Numbered from the stretch's first letter, positions 16,714 to 26,737 are shown. The stretch is 64,000 bases of DNA from Clostridium peptidivorans (GCF_900205925.1 NZ_OAOD01000006.1:1-64000); one strand, 5' to 3'. Program-made: numbers and translations. The notes: generated from the letters alone by a model not told the origin.

Positions 16714-18456
16714 ATGTGGTGTAATTGTGGTATCTTTGCAAGAAATAGGGCTTCAAAATTATATCCTGTATCTATTAAAACTTTAAATGGAGTAAAGTGG
16801 GGATATATAGATAATAAAGGTGATATTATAATTAAACCTCAATATGACTATGCTCAAGATTTCCAAGATAATGGTCTAGCTGTGGTAGAAATTAACGGTA
16901 AATCTGGAGTCATAAATGAGTCTAATAATTTTGTTATAGAACCAAAATATGAAACAATTACAGGGTTTTCAGAGGGGCTTGCACAGGTAGTTGACAATGG
17001 AGTATTTAAAGTAATAGATGAAGAAGGAAAAGTATTAACTCCAAAAGGATATAGCTATATAGGCAGTTACAGTGAAGGAAGAGCTGTGTTTTATGATAAA
17101 AATAGAGAAGGTAAGCTGCTCTACGGATATTTGGATACGAGTGGAGGAGAAGTAATACCACTTAAATATGAATCAGCTAGCAACTTTAAAGAAGGCAAAG
17201 CAGTAGTTAAAATTAGAGATAATCAATATGCTATGATTGACCTTAATGGCAATATACTCAAAATTTATAATTATGCCTTTGTAGGAGATTTGGGGGATGG
17301 GCTTTTAGCCTTTCAAGAAAGCACAGGAGGGAATTTTGGATATATAGATGAAAGTGGAAAGATTGTCATAGTACCTCAGTATACAGGAGCTCAAGCTTTC
17401 AAAGAAGGAAGGGCTGTAGTAAATACTTCTGAAGATTTTAAAAATAAATATGGGCTTATAGACAAGAAAGGGAACTTTATAATAAAGCCAGAGTATAATG
17501 ATGTAAACTTATTAGGAGAAGGAATGGTAGCTGTAGGGAAGGCCATAGATCCTGAAAAACCTTATATAGGATCAAAATATGCAATTGCAGATATTAATGG
17601 TAAATTTCTTACGGAATTCATATATAATAATGTTTCGGAGTATAAAAATGGGTTAGCTTCTGCAAGTGATGATAAAAGTACATTTTTTATTGATAGGACT
17701 GGAAATAGAGTAAAAAGTCTACCCATGTTAAGCGGTGGCGGAACAGTATCTATGGATGAAAATTTAATAAAGGCAAATATAGATTATAGAGTATCTTATC
17801 TAGATAAAACAGGAAAGGTTATATGGAAACAAAATACAATAATTCCTTTAAGTGATAAATATAAGATTATAGAAGAAAAATTTAAACCTAATGTAAATTA
17901 TTTAGTGTATTATCCACAGGTACAGGGCATGGATAACAAGGATGTAGAGAAAGAAGTAAATAAAAAATTGAAGGAGCTGTCTCAAGTTAAGAATATAGGT
18001 AGTGATGTTCAGCTTGACTATAACTATACAGGAGATTTTTTGATAGAATTTTTTAAAAAGAACTTGGCTGTTTTAGAACTTAATGATTATCAGTATTATT
18101 TTGGAGCCGCACACGGAATGCCTACAAAGCAGTATCCTCACATAAATCTTGTGAATGGAAGATTTTATGAATTAAAGGATTTATTTAAGCCTAATAGTGA
18201 TTATGTAAAAGTTATTAGTGATATTATAGGGGAACAAATAAAGAATGATGATAAGTATTCTTATTTATTTCCAGGTGCCTATAAGGGAATATCAGCAAAT
18301 CAGCCATTTTATGTGGATGAAAACAATTTATATATTTATTTTGCTCCCTATGAAATAGCTCCCTTTGCAGCAGGGTTTCCTACTTTTAAAATACCATTTA
18401 GTGAAATAATGAATATTATTAATACCCAAGGGGAATTTTGGAGAAGCTTTCACTAG
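16714..18456 (+). CDS. WG-repeat protein with C-terminal DUF3298-like domain
   Basis: 580 residues. Residues 20-350 contain about eight degenerate WG repeats (pattern GYIDxxGxxxIxPxYxxAxxFxxGxAxV), each a beta-rich unit of roughly 40 residues. The C-terminal 210 residues match the DUF4163/DUF3298 pair seen in RsiV-like extracellular domains, with GAAHGMP and the final FAPYEIAPFAAGFPTFKIP strand. No signal peptide is evident: the N-terminus reads MWCNCGIFARNR. If the protein is exported, the route is unclear; an upstream start with a signal sequence was not found. AGGAG precedes the ATG by 11 nt. Function unknown. Confidence 0.85.
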   Translation: MWCNCGIFARNRASKLYPVSIKTLNGVKWGYIDNKGDIIIKPQYDYAQDFQDNGLAVVEINGKSGVINESNNFVIEPKYETITGFSEGLAQVVDNGVFKVIDEEGKVLTPKGYSYIGSYSEGRAVFYDKNREGKLLYGYLDTSGGEVIPLKYESASNFKEGKAVVKIRDNQYAMIDLNGNILKIYNYAFVGDLGDGLLAFQESTGGNFGYIDESGKIVIVPQYTGAQAFKEGRAVVNTSEDFKNKYGLIDKKGNFIIKPEYNDVNLLGEGMVAVGKAIDPEKPYIGSKYAIADINGKFLTEFIYNNVSEYKNGLASASDDKSTFFIDRTGNRVKSLPMLSGGGTVSMDENLIKANIDYRVSYLDKTGKVIWKQNTIIPLSDKYKIIEEKFKPNVNYLVYYPQVQGMDNKDVEKEVNKKLKELSQVKNIGSDVQLDYNYTGDFLIEFFKKNLAVLELNDYQYYFGAAHGMPTKQYPHINLVNGRFYELKDLFKPNSDYVKVISDIIGEQIKNDDKYSYLFPGAYKGISANQPFYVDENNLYIYFAPYEIAPFAAGFPTFKIPFSEIMNIINTQGEFWRSFH

Positions 18457-18476
18457 TTTTTAGTATGCAGTTTTGC

Positions 18477-18507
18477 CACTTGTCAGGTTGCTGGGGCCTG
18501 GCAAGTG
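18477..18507 (+). terminator. Hairpin after WG-repeat gene
   Basis: 11-bp stem CACTTGTCAGG/CCTGGCAAGTG with one wobble. The T-run is delayed (about 10 nt), so it is a moderate terminator. Confidence 0.55.
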
Positions 18508-18583
18508 ACTTGAAAATTTTTAAAATAGGTTTTAAAATTAGTATTAAAAACTAATTTAGATAAATACATAAGGAGAGACTAAG

Positions 18584-19030
18584 ATGAATTGGATAGTAAA
18601 AAGATTTGATGAACTTACTTCCTATGAACTTTATAGAATTTTACAAGAAAGGATAAATGTTTTTGTAGTGGAGCAAAACTGTCCTTATGAAGAGTGTGAT
18701 GACAAGGACTTGAAAGCACTGCACCTATATTTGGAGGAAAATGGACATATAGTAGCTTACTGTAGACTTTTATACCCAGGGGTGTCTTATAATGAAGCTG
18801 CTATAGGAAGAGTGCTTATAAGTGAAAAATATAGAAGAAAGGGCCTTGCTATAAAAATGCTTAAAAAGGCTATTGAAGTAATTGAAGAAAAAATGGAACA
18901 AAAATGCATAAAACTTTCAGCTCAAGTTTATGCAAAAAATTTATATGAGGAACTTGGGTTTAAGGAATGTTCAGAAATCTATAGCGAAGATGGCATTCCA
19001 CATGTGGAAATGGTTTATGAATCCAATTAA
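18584..19030 (+). CDS. GNAT acetyltransferase, ElaA family
   Basis: 148 residues, standard for ElaA. The N-terminus contains the family-defining LYRILQERINVFVVEQNCPY followed by the ECDDKD segment; the acetyl-CoA loop is IGRVLISEKYRRKGLAIKML (about residues 85-104), and the C-terminus has YEELGF and GIPHVEM. The substrate is not known for the family. Monocistronic, with AAGGAGAG upstream; the codBA promoter starts just after its stop codon. Confidence 0.9.
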   Translation: MNWIVKRFDELTSYELYRILQERINVFVVEQNCPYEECDDKDLKALHLYLEENGHIVAYCRLLYPGVSYNEAAIGRVLISEKYRRKGLAIKMLKKAIEVIEEKMEQKCIKLSAQVYAKNLYEELGFKECSEIYSEDGIPHVEMVYESN

Positions 19031-19047
19031 CAGGAAATAATATTATC

Positions 19048-19076
19048 TTGACAAGCTTTATTTTTTGTGAAATAAT
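19048..19076 (+). promoter_or_regulatory. Promoter of the codBA leader
   Basis: -35 TTGACA (19048-19053), 17-nt spacer and -10 AATAAT (19071-19076). The start point would fall about 15 nt before the PyrR-type binding site. Confidence 0.7.
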
Positions 19077-19097
19077 GGTTAAAAATAGATATCAGTA

Positions 19098-19257
19098 CCT
19101 TTAATTCGGTCCAGAGAGACTGACAAGGTTAGCGGAATGTATTATAAATAAAGTTATATTAATAATTTAATGTGTTTTCAAATTATTGATAAGTTAAGTA
19201 ATTTATAAAACATAAAAAAAGCTTCCTTTCAGCTTCCTGAAAGGAAGCTTTTGTGTT
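19098..19257 (+). promoter_or_regulatory. PyrR-type pyrimidine attenuator leader
   Basis: The segment around 19105-19137 contains GGTCCAGAGAGACTGACAAG, which closely matches the conserved PyrR-binding loop of Bacillus pyr leaders (UCCAGAGAGGCUGAGAAGGA type), inside a stem TTCGGTCC/GGTTAGCGGAA. About 80 nt downstream is a strong terminator: AAAGCTTCCTTTCAG/CTGAAAGGAAGCTTT (19218-19251) plus T-rich tail. PyrR bound with UMP would stabilise the first hairpin and allow termination before codB. The intermediate antiterminator pairing was not worked out in full. Confidence 0.82.
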
Positions 19258-19310
19258 TTATAATTACTCTTTCCTTAATGGTGCTGATATAAAAATTAAG
19301 GAGGGTTTTT

Positions 19311-20573
19311 ATGAGTAATAAAAATTATGATAAGGATTTTTCACTTCAAGAGGTATCAAATGAAAGTAAGAAGGGATTTTTGTCCATGTTCGCGGTAATG
19401 TTGGGTTTTACATTCTTCTCAGCTAGCATGTGGACAGGGGGATCTCTTGGAATAGGACTAGGATTTAAGGATTTTTTAATAACAGTGTTATTTGGTAACT
19501 TAATTTTAGGGGTTTATACAAGTTTACTTGCATATATTGCATCAGATACAGGTCTTTCAACACACTTACTTGCTAGATATTCCTTTGGAGAAAAGGGTTC
19601 TTATCTGGTATCATTTTTGCTTGGTATCACTCAAGTAGGGTGGTTTGGAGTAGGGGTTGCTATGTTTGCAATTCCAGTTCATAAGGTAACTGGCATAAAC
19701 TTGTATTTATTAATTCTTATAGCAGGAATAGCTATGACGTCCACAGCTTATTTAGGAATAAAAGCACTTACAGTATTAAGTATAATAGCAGTACCATCTA
19801 TAGCACTACTTGGAGGATTTTCAGTAATTAAGGCAGTAGCTACTGTAGGAGGAATTCAAGGGCTTATAAATATTCAGCCAAAAGAAACTCTAGCTATAGG
19901 CACGGGACTTACTATGTGTGTAGGCTCTTTTATAAGTGGAGGTACTTTAACACCAGATTTTGCAAGATTTTCACAAAATAAAAAGGTAGGAGTTTTAACT
20001 ACAGCAGTAGCATTTTTTATAGGAAATTCACTTATGTTCATATTTGGAGCAGTAGGAGCAATGGTTACAGGTCAGTCAGATATATCAGAGGTTATGTTTT
20101 TACAAGGTCTTATAATACCAGCTATTATAATACTTGGATTTAACATATGGACAACTAATGACAATGCATTGTATGCCTCAGGTCTTGGCTTTTCAAATAT
20201 AACTAAAATACCTAAAAGTAAAATTGTAGTGTTTAATGGAATTATAGGAACTTTAGGTGCACTATATATTTACAATAACTTTGTAAGTTGGTTAAATTTA
20301 CTGGGAATTTTAATACCATCTATAGGTGGAATAATCATTGCAGATTACTTTATAGTTAGGAAAGGTAAATATGGAAGTATTAATGAAAGTAGTTTTAATG
20401 CAGTTGATTTATCAGCAATAATCGCATGGGTGGTAGGAGTTTTAGCGGCTAAGTTTTTACCAGGAATAACTTCTATAAATGGAGTACTCGTGGCTTTGAT
20501 ATGTCATGTAGTAATTAAAAAAGTTGTATATAACAAGAATGTAGAAAAGGAAAATATAAAAATAAGTGCTTAA
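19311..20573 (+). CDS. codB: Cytosine permease
   Basis: 420 residues, NCS1 family (CodB), with about twelve hydrophobic spans. Family features: GFTFFSASMWTGGSLGIGLG in the first span, FGEKGSYLVSFLLGITQVGW around spans 3 and 4, and TPDFARFSQNKK near residue 215. It imports cytosine by cation symport. AAGGAGGG precedes the ATG. It is the first gene after the PyrR-type attenuator and is followed 12 bp later by cytosine deaminase, giving the same codBA pair as in E. coli but under pyrimidine attenuation. Confidence 0.93.
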   Translation: MSNKNYDKDFSLQEVSNESKKGFLSMFAVMLGFTFFSASMWTGGSLGIGLGFKDFLITVLFGNLILGVYTSLLAYIASDTGLSTHLLARYSFGEKGSYLVSFLLGITQVGWFGVGVAMFAIPVHKVTGINLYLLILIAGIAMTSTAYLGIKALTVLSIIAVPSIALLGGFSVIKAVATVGGIQGLINIQPKETLAIGTGLTMCVGSFISGGTLTPDFARFSQNKKVGVLTTAVAFFIGNSLMFIFGAVGAMVTGQSDISEVMFLQGLIIPAIIILGFNIWTTNDNALYASGLGFSNITKIPKSKIVVFNGIIGTLGALYIYNNFVSWLNLLGILIPSIGGIIIADYFIVRKGKYGSINESSFNAVDLSAIIAWVVGVLAAKFLPGITSINGVLVALICHVVIKKVVYNKNVEKENIKISA

Positions 20574-20585
20574 TGGAGGAATGCT

Positions 20586-21857
20586 ATGTTAATAAAAAAT
20601 GCAGTATTACAAGGAAGAGAAGGACATTATGATATATTAATAAAAGATGGAATTATAAATAAAATTCATAAAAACATAGATTTAAAAGATGAAAATATAA
20701 TAGATGCAAAAGGCGGCCTTGTGATGCCACCGTTCATAGAACCTCATGTGCATTTAGATGCAGCATTAACTGCTGGAGAGCCTAGATGGAATGAAAGTGG
20801 AACTTTATTTGAAGGAATTCAGTGCTGGGCAGAGAGAAAGCCATATCTTACAGTCGAAGATGTTAAAGCTAGAGCAAAAAAGGCGATTGAATGGCAAATA
20901 GCTAATGGAATTCAATATATAAGAACCCATGTGGATGTTACAGATGAAAAATTAACTGCTCTAAAGGCCTTAATTGAAGTTAAAGATGAACTAAAGGACT
21001 ATGTTACTCTTCAAATAGTAGCTTTTCCTCAAGAGGGAATACTTTCTTATCCAAATGGATTTGAACTTTTAGAAGAATCCCTAAAACTAGGGGCGGATGT
21101 TATAGGGGGAATTCCTCACTTTGAGTTCACGAGAGAATATGGAGTGAAGTCTATAGAAAAGATATTTGAACTTGCAATAAAATACAATAAACTCATAGAT
21201 GTACATTGTGATGAAATTGATGATGAACAATCTAGGTTTTTAGAAGTGGTGGCAGCTAAAGCCTATGAGTATAATATTGGGCCTAAGGTAACTGCCAGTC
21301 ATACTACAGCGATGCATTCCTATAATAATGCGTATACCTATAAATTATTTAGGCTTTTAAAGCTATCAGGTATAAATTTTGTTGCAAATCCTTTAGTTAA
21401 TACTCATCTTCAAGGAAGATTTGATAGTTATCCAAAAAGAAGAGGAATAACGAGAGTAAAGGAGCTAATGGAAGCTGGGCTTAATGTGTGCTTTGGACAT
21501 GATGATATATTTGATCCATGGTATCCCTTGGGAACAGGAAATATGCTTCAAGTGCTTCACTTAGGACTTCATGTATGCCAAGTAATGGGCTATAATGAAA
21601 TAAATAATTCATTAGATTTAATAAGTAAAAACAGTGCAAGAACATTAAATATATTAGATGAGTATGGAATTGAGGAAGGAAAACCAGGCAATCTTATAAT
21701 ACTACCAGTAGAAAATGGTTACGAAGCAGTTAGAAGGCAAGTATCAGTTCTTTATTCAATAAGAGGCGGGAAAATAATTTCTAAAACTGTTCCAAATGAG
21801 ACAATAGTATATATTAATGATAAAGAGAAAATTATAGACTTTAGTAAAAGTGAATAA
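20586..21857 (+). CDS. codA: Cytosine deaminase
   Basis: 423 residues (E. coli CodA 427), amidohydrolase superfamily. Metal ligands and catalytic residues: [10 protein letters not shown] (His54, His56), DVHCDEIDD (His and catalytic Glu), SHTTAMHSY (His), and [14 protein letters not shown] with the metal-binding Asp. The spacing and the whole last motif match bacterial cytosine deaminase rather than isoguanine or creatinine deaminases. It converts cytosine to uracil and ammonia for pyrimidine salvage. TGGAGG lies 7 nt before the start. Confidence 0.94.
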   Translation: MLIKNAVLQGREGHYDILIKDGIINKIHKNIDLKDENIIDAKGGLVMPPFIEPHVHLDAALTAGEPRWNESGTLFEGIQCWAERKPYLTVEDVKARAKKAIEWQIANGIQYIRTHVDVTDEKLTALKALIEVKDELKDYVTLQIVAFPQEGILSYPNGFELLEESLKLGADVIGGIPHFEFTREYGVKSIEKIFELAIKYNKLIDVHCDEIDDEQSRFLEVVAAKAYEYNIGPKVTASHTTAMHSYNNAYTYKLFRLLKLSGINFVANPLVNTHLQGRFDSYPKRRGITRVKELMEAGLNVCFGHDDIFDPWYPLGTGNMLQVLHLGLHVCQVMGYNEINNSLDLISKNSARTLNILDEYGIEEGKPGNLIILPVENGYEAVRRQVSVLYSIRGGKIISKTVPNETIVYINDKEKIIDFSKSE

Positions 21858-21879
21858 CGCTTTTAGGAGTAGAAATTAA

Positions 21880-21941
21880 GGTGCTAGGATGCATGAAATT
21901 CAGAAAACTTTCATGGTAAGGTTTCATTCAATCCTAGTACC
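21880..21941. other. Conserved-looking RNA fold after codA
   Basis: An 11-bp stem (GGTGCTAGGAT 880-890 with ATCCTAGTACC 931-941) encloses a hairpin CATGAAA/TTTCATG and a 15-nt unpaired strand that repeats TTTCATT. There is no T-run. It could act as a processed 3' end for codBA or for the convergent patatin gene, or be a small RNA; no known riboswitch class is recognised. Confidence 0.35.
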
Positions 21942-22001
21942 CCGTATTAGTATACAAAACACTTTATTCTAAAATTTCAAGTTACTAGAGATTAGGGACT
22001 A

Positions 22002-22898
22002 TTAACTATTCAAGCGACACCGAACTTTTAAAAAACTCAAAGTTTGATCATATCCATTTTTAATTAGCGGGTCTATATATTTATCTATTTTTCTAAAGTC
22101 ACTGGCCTTTATCTTAGCTCCATAGTCAATGATTAAAATTCTTAATTTATCTTTGTTTCTTACAAAGTTTTCTGGATCTACGTTTATTGGAGCATCAATC
22201 ACATCTTTTAAAAAACATAGTATACCTGTTTTGCCTTGAGAGGTATAACTATCTAGGTCTTTAATTTTAATTCCTATGGTAGGATAATTAGTGTTATCTG
22301 AGTCGAAAATCCATATTGGAAAGTTGCTAAGTAAACCTCCATCTACAATATAACTTATAGAGTTAGAATACTCTAGTTTCGCAGGAGTAAAGTAAAAGGG
22401 AATAGAACAGCTCATTCGTACAGCCCTGGCAATACTAAATTCTAAAGGATCAAGTCCATACTCAGGTAAATCATCTGGAAGTATTATCATTTTTCTTTTG
22501 GTAATATCTGCAACTATCACTTTTAAGATGCTTTTACCATTTACAATAACGTCTTTGAATTTTGTAATCCCTTTTTTTTTAAGTAAAGTATCCATCCATT
22601 GTTCAATTACAGAACCATCATATTTTCCGTTATTCACTAGTAATGAGATAAATCCACCTATAATAGGTATGTTTCCTACCATTGTATTTTTATTAAATAA
22701 TTTAAAGTCTGTATTGTAAACTATGTCTTTTAGCTCTTTAGAATTGTATCCTGCAACAATTAAAGCAGAGATTATAGCGCCAGCAGAAGTGCCAGCACAT
22801 CGGAGTATTTTATAATTTTTTTCTTCTAATGCTTTAAGTACTCCAACATAACTTATAGCTTTAACTCCTCCACCTTCAAAAACTAGGTCTGTATTCAT
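22002..22898 (-). CDS. Patatin-like phospholipase
   Basis: 298 residues. The oxyanion-hole GGGVKA (9-14), the nucleophile elbow GTSAG with Ser38 and the catalytic DGG with Asp186 are all present, giving a complete Ser-Asp dyad. No signal peptide, so likely a cytoplasmic lipid acyl hydrolase. TTAGGAGG precedes the ATG by 5 nt. It stands alone, convergent to codBA. The natural substrate is not predictable; bacterial patatins cleave phospholipid or neutral lipid acyl esters. Confidence 0.9.
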   Translation of the reverse strand: MNTDLVFEGGGVKAISYVGVLKALEEKNYKILRCAGTSAGAIISALIVAGYNSKELKDIVYNTDFKLFNKNTMVGNIPIIGGFISLLVNNGKYDGSVIEQWMDTLLKKKGITKFKDVIVNGKSILKVIVADITKRKMIILPDDLPEYGLDPLEFSIARAVRMSCSIPFYFTPAKLEYSNSISYIVDGGLLSNFPIWIFDSDNTNYPTIGIKIKDLDSYTSQGKTGILCFLKDVIDAPINVDPENFVRNKDKLRILIIDYGAKIKASDFRKIDKYIDPLIKNGYDQTLSFLKVRCRLNS

Positions 22899-23050
22899 AA
22901 TTCCTCCTAAAAATTCTTTGCATTATATATATTATGAATTTATAAATAAAGTGGGAATAAGAATTGCTTAAGTTTATAAGGATAACTAAGAACCCTTTAT
23001 TAAAATTTAAATAATATAAAATATAGGTATAATAAGAGGGGTAAGAACAT

Positions 23051-23344
23051 ATGGGGGAAAAGAAATGTATTAATGCCAACCAAATCCTTATATTGACTGC
23101 TTTTATAAGTATAATAATTGCTGAAAATTTAACTTCTGATGAGCAGGAATTTGTAGGAAACATTTTAACTGTTATAGGTGATAATATTTTACTTATACAA
23201 TCAATAAATCAGCAAGATGAAGAAGATGATGAAGAAAGTGATGGAAAAGGTTCTAATAACAATGATAATATTAAAGATTTACAAGATCAAATAGACGAAT
23301 TAAAGGAATATGTTAAATATTTAGAGAGAAGATTTAATGAATAA
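23051..23344 (+). CDS. Small membrane-anchored coiled-coil protein, unknown
   Basis: 97 residues: a short CINANQ start, a hydrophobic helix (about residues 12-24), a second amphipathic hydrophobic stretch (34-50), an acidic Asp/Glu/Asn-rich linker and a C-terminal coiled coil (IKDLQDQIDELKEYVKYLER). GAGGGG lies 9 nt before the start. Proteins of this kind are common as unannotated short genes in clostridia. It is divergent from the patatin gene and has its own terminator. Confidence 0.65.
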   Translation: MGEKKCINANQILILTAFISIIIAENLTSDEQEFVGNILTVIGDNILLIQSINQQDEEDDEESDGKGSNNNDNIKDLQDQIDELKEYVKYLERRFNE

Positions 23345-23376
23345 CGCTGTTTATATATTTAAAGAAGAAAGAAAAA

Positions 23377-23424
23377 ATTAAGTCCTTAATTTAAATATTA
23401 CTAACTTTAAATTAAGGACTTAAT
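23377..23424. terminator. Bidirectional terminator
   Basis: Perfect 19-bp inverted repeat (377-395 with 406-424 of this kilobase) between convergent genes. Confidence 0.8.
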
Positions 23425-23470
23425 ATTGATGATTAAAAATTATTTGTAACTGGGAAATGGTTACTGATAA

Positions 23471-25132
23471 TTACCCTATCTTTGAGTCACTTTCAATAAG
23501 GGGTTTAAGGTCATCTGTTAAAGAAATACATATTTTATATACATAGTCTGCAATACGTTCTAAGTGAGAGAGTATATCAAGAAATAATATACCAGATTCT
23601 ACGGAGCAGTCTCCATCATGAAGTCTTTTCATATGGTCAAGCTCAAATTCTTTCGTTAAGGAATCTATAGTATCTTCTATTTTTAAGGTTTCTTTTGCTA
23701 AATTTAAATCATGATTTTTTAATGATAAAATAGTATCATCAAACATTTTTGTTACGGTATCTTCAATAACTTTTAATTGATTTTGTGCATTTTCTGTAAA
23801 CTCAAGATGTTTGTCTTGTGAGCTGCTTATTAAATCTTTTATTTCTATTACATGATCACCAATTCTTTCTACATCATTTATCCTACTTATCATAGTAGGA
23901 ACTAATAGAGATTGATTGTGAGTTAAAGATTGATGAGATATTTCAACAATGTAAGATGTAACTTCCTTTTGTAGAGTATTTATCTTACCTTCATATTTTT
24001 CAATTCTATTCAATGATTTAGTATCGTTATTTTTTATATAACTCATTATATCAGAAACCATTGTTTTTGAAATTTCTGCGCCGCGAGTTATTTCTGAAAG
24101 TGTAGCTTTAAAAGCTGCAATAGGGTTAGTAAGAAGCATTTGATTTAGATACATAGCCTTATCTTCATCGCCTTTTTTACTACGAATAACTGTTTCTAAG
24201 AACCTAACATAATACTTAGTTATAGGTAGAAATAGTATTGCACTTATAACATTAAATACTGTATGTGAGTTTGCTATTTGAGCACTTATATCTGAACCAG
24301 GTTGTATGTAGTTTGTAAAGATTTCTATTAAATTTACAAATGGGTGTAAGAATATAGCACAAATTAAAACACCAAATACGTTATACAAAGTATGGGCCCA
24401 TGCAGTTCTACGGGCATGTATATTACCAGTAAGACTTGTTAATTGTGCAGTTATACAAGTACCTACATTGTCACCAAGCATTATGGAAACTGATGTAGTT
24501 AAGTCTATAAGTCCTGCCTGACCAAGTACCATTACAAGACCAACAGTTGCACTGCTACTATGTACAAGTGCTGTTGCTAACGCACCTAAAAGCATACCTA
24601 CTATAGGATTAGAAGCATAAGTTTCAAAGAAATAACGAAGAGTAGGACTAGTTTTCATAAAAGGCACGCCAGAATTAAGTATTTTAAGTCCTAAAAACAT
24701 TAAACCGAAGCCCATTAATGCTTGGCCTACATTTTTAAGAGTTTTATTTTTAGCAAAATAATTTATACCAAATCCTATTCCTAAAACAGGTAAGGCTATA
24801 TCTGTAAGTTTAAAACTAAAACTAAATGCCATAAGCTGTGCTGTTATAGTTGTACCTATATTAGAGCCATATATAATTCCGATTGCTTGGGGAAGTTTCA
24901 TAAGTCCAGCGTTTACAAATCCAACAGTTAATACAGTTATAGCTGTACTAGATTGAACTAATGCTGTTAAAAGTATTCCAACTAAAAATGCACTCCATAT
25001 TCTACCTGTAAGAACAGTAAGTATTTTCTTCATCATATTACCAGAAGCTTTTTCAAGACCTTCACCCATCATGTCTACGCCATACATCAATAATGCAGTT
25101 CCGCCAATGAGTCCAAATATGAGTTCTTTCAT
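23471..25132 (-). CDS. Na/Pi cotransporter family protein with PhoU-like domain
   Basis: 553 residues. The first 310 form the NptA/PNaS-type membrane domain with two inverted repeats, each bearing the QSS signature: ALVQSSTAITVLTVG (near 60) and ALVHSSSATVGLVMVLGQAG (near 190), where the second has His for Gln. The C-terminal 200 residues are helical and PhoU-like (ERIGDHVIEI, LERIADYVYKI). Members transport phosphate with sodium or take part in phosphate homeostasis. AGGAGGG precedes the ATG. Single gene; the 435-bp upstream spacer holds its promoter. Confidence 0.9.
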   Translation of the reverse strand: MKELIFGLIGGTALLMYGVDMMGEGLEKASGNMMKKILTVLTGRIWSAFLVGILLTALVQSSTAITVLTVGFVNAGLMKLPQAIGIIYGSNIGTTITAQLMAFSFSFKLTDIALPVLGIGFGINYFAKNKTLKNVGQALMGFGLMFLGLKILNSGVPFMKTSPTLRYFFETYASNPIVGMLLGALATALVHSSSATVGLVMVLGQAGLIDLTTSVSIMLGDNVGTCITAQLTSLTGNIHARRTAWAHTLYNVFGVLICAIFLHPFVNLIEIFTNYIQPGSDISAQIANSHTVFNVISAILFLPITKYYVRFLETVIRSKKGDEDKAMYLNQMLLTNPIAAFKATLSEITRGAEISKTMVSDIMSYIKNNDTKSLNRIEKYEGKINTLQKEVTSYIVEISHQSLTHNQSLLVPTMISRINDVERIGDHVIEIKDLISSSQDKHLEFTENAQNQLKVIEDTVTKMFDDTILSLKNHDLNLAKETLKIEDTIDSLTKEFELDHMKRLHDGDCSVESGILFLDILSHLERIADYVYKICISLTDDLKPLIESDSKIG

Positions 25133-25567
25133 TTAGTTCCCTCCTATTTTAATATAAAATTAATCACAAACTCCTATATGATATTAAATTAGTGTTATAA
25201 GTAAATTAATTCAATGTAAAGTTTATGTTAAGCTCATTAATATAGTTTTATGTGCGTAAATAATTAGTTGCTTTATGTGAAAAAAATTTTACATTTATAT
25301 ATATTACATAACAAAAGATTAATATTATATGTAATTTTTAAATACAAGCACATATAATCAATATAAAAATAGAAAATTAATTTTAAAGAAGAAATCGAGA
25401 AAAATGATTAATATATTTTCAAATTTATTCAAGTATAGGTTAATTTACATATATTTAGAAATTAAAAACATATGTATAGTATAATTTTGTGTGAATATAA
25501 GTTATAATAGATAGGCTAAGTGTATGTATTATAGTATAATTATAGAATATAGATAGGGGGAGTCCTA
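25133..25567. other. AT-rich divergent intergenic region
   Basis: 435 bp with no credible gene on either strand. Several TATAAT-like boxes occur near 25480, 25503 and 25535, the last two suitably placed for the DegV gene, but the composition is too AT-rich to choose. No riboswitch or operator was recognised. Confidence 0.55.
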
Positions 25568-26434
25568 ATGAATACAGTTGTAGTAATTGATTCCTGTAGC
25601 GATTTACCAAGAGATTTCGTTGAAAAAAATAATATACCATCACTTGGAATAAATGTTAAGCTTAATAAAATGGAATTTGTTGATGACTTTGGGAAAACTG
25701 TAACATATAAAGAATTTTATGATGCAGTAAGGGAAGGTGAAATGCCAACCACTGCTCAAGTAAATTCAGAAATATATAAAGAAGAGTTTTTAAAGCATGT
25801 TAAGGAAAATAAATCAATAATTTATTTGGCTTTTTCTTCGGCTTTAAGCGGGAGTATAAACAGTGCTAATATAGCTAGAAGTGAAATATTAGAGGAATAT
25901 GAAAATGCAGATATTACTATAATTGACACTAAAAGTGCATCTTTAGGTGAAGGATTAATAGTTTATTATGTTTATGATATGTTAAAAAGAGGATGCTGTA
26001 AGGAAGAAATAGTAAAGTGGGTAGAAGAAAATAAGCTAAAGGTAAATCATTGGTTTACTGTAGATGATTTAAACCACTTAAAAAGAGGTGGACGTGTATC
26101 GGGAGCTCAAGCAGTGGTTGGAACTTTACTTAATATAAAACCTATACTTAATGTGGATGATGAAGGTAGACTTATACCTGTAGCTAAAGTAAAGGGAAGA
26201 AAAAAGGCTCTTAAAACACTGGTTGATAAGTTTAGAGAAAGAGTTGTTAATCCAGAGGAGCAGGTAATTTTTATAAGTCATAGTGATTGTATTTCAGATG
26301 CTGAGCTAGTAAGAAATATGATACTTGAAGAGTTTAAAGTAAAAGATTTTATAATAAATCCAATTGGGCCAGGAATAGGATCGCATACAGGCCCGGGTAC
26401 TGTGACATTATTTTTCATAGGAGACAGTAGGTAA
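25568..26434 (+). CDS. DegV family fatty-acid-binding protein
   Basis: 288 residues. DegV hallmarks: VVIDSCSDLP at the start, the GEMPTTAQVNS segment with the conserved Thr-Ser fatty-acid contacts, FSSALSGSINSA (lipid carboxylate site), LKRGGRVSG, and the C-terminal GPGIGSHTGPGT. DegV/FakB proteins bind fatty acids and present them to the FakA kinase for phospholipid synthesis. No fakA lies nearby. AGGGGG is 6 nt before the ATG. Monocistronic with a strong terminator. Confidence 0.93.
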   Translation: MNTVVVIDSCSDLPRDFVEKNNIPSLGINVKLNKMEFVDDFGKTVTYKEFYDAVREGEMPTTAQVNSEIYKEEFLKHVKENKSIIYLAFSSALSGSINSANIARSEILEEYENADITIIDTKSASLGEGLIVYYVYDMLKRGCCKEEIVKWVEENKLKVNHWFTVDDLNHLKRGGRVSGAQAVVGTLLNIKPILNVDDEGRLIPVAKVKGRKKALKTLVDKFRERVVNPEEQVIFISHSDCISDAELVRNMILEEFKVKDFIINPIGPGIGSHTGPGTVTLFFIGDSR

Positions 26435-26737
26435 GCTAATTAAATTCATATAGAATAAAAATCCTCCATATAATTAGTGGATAATTATATGGAGGATTTT
26501 TATGTTTAATGTAAAATATAAAGGTGCTTAAACAATTTATAAGATTTATCGACTCAATAAAGAATAATACAAGCTTTAATAAAAAACTATACTAAAAAAG
26601 TATAAAATTTTAATTTTAGTTTCATACGTTACCGATTTTGTATAAAATCCAGTGTATTATATATCTTGTAAACAGTAAGGAAATAAAGAAATTAAAAAAA
26701 TTAAAATAAATAGTTAAATTAGGAGGAGAGATATAAT
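26435..26737. other. Intergenic region upstream of the Hcp gene
   Basis: Begins with the DegV terminator; the remaining 235 bp are AT-rich with no gene. A possible promoter is TTGTAT (26638) followed by TATATC at 16 nt. No convincing FNR, Rex or HcpR palindrome was found. Confidence 0.4.
26457..26501 (+). terminator. Terminator of the DegV gene
   Basis: 20-bp perfect stem (457-476 with 482-501), including TCCTCCATATAATTA, followed by T residues. Confidence 0.85.
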
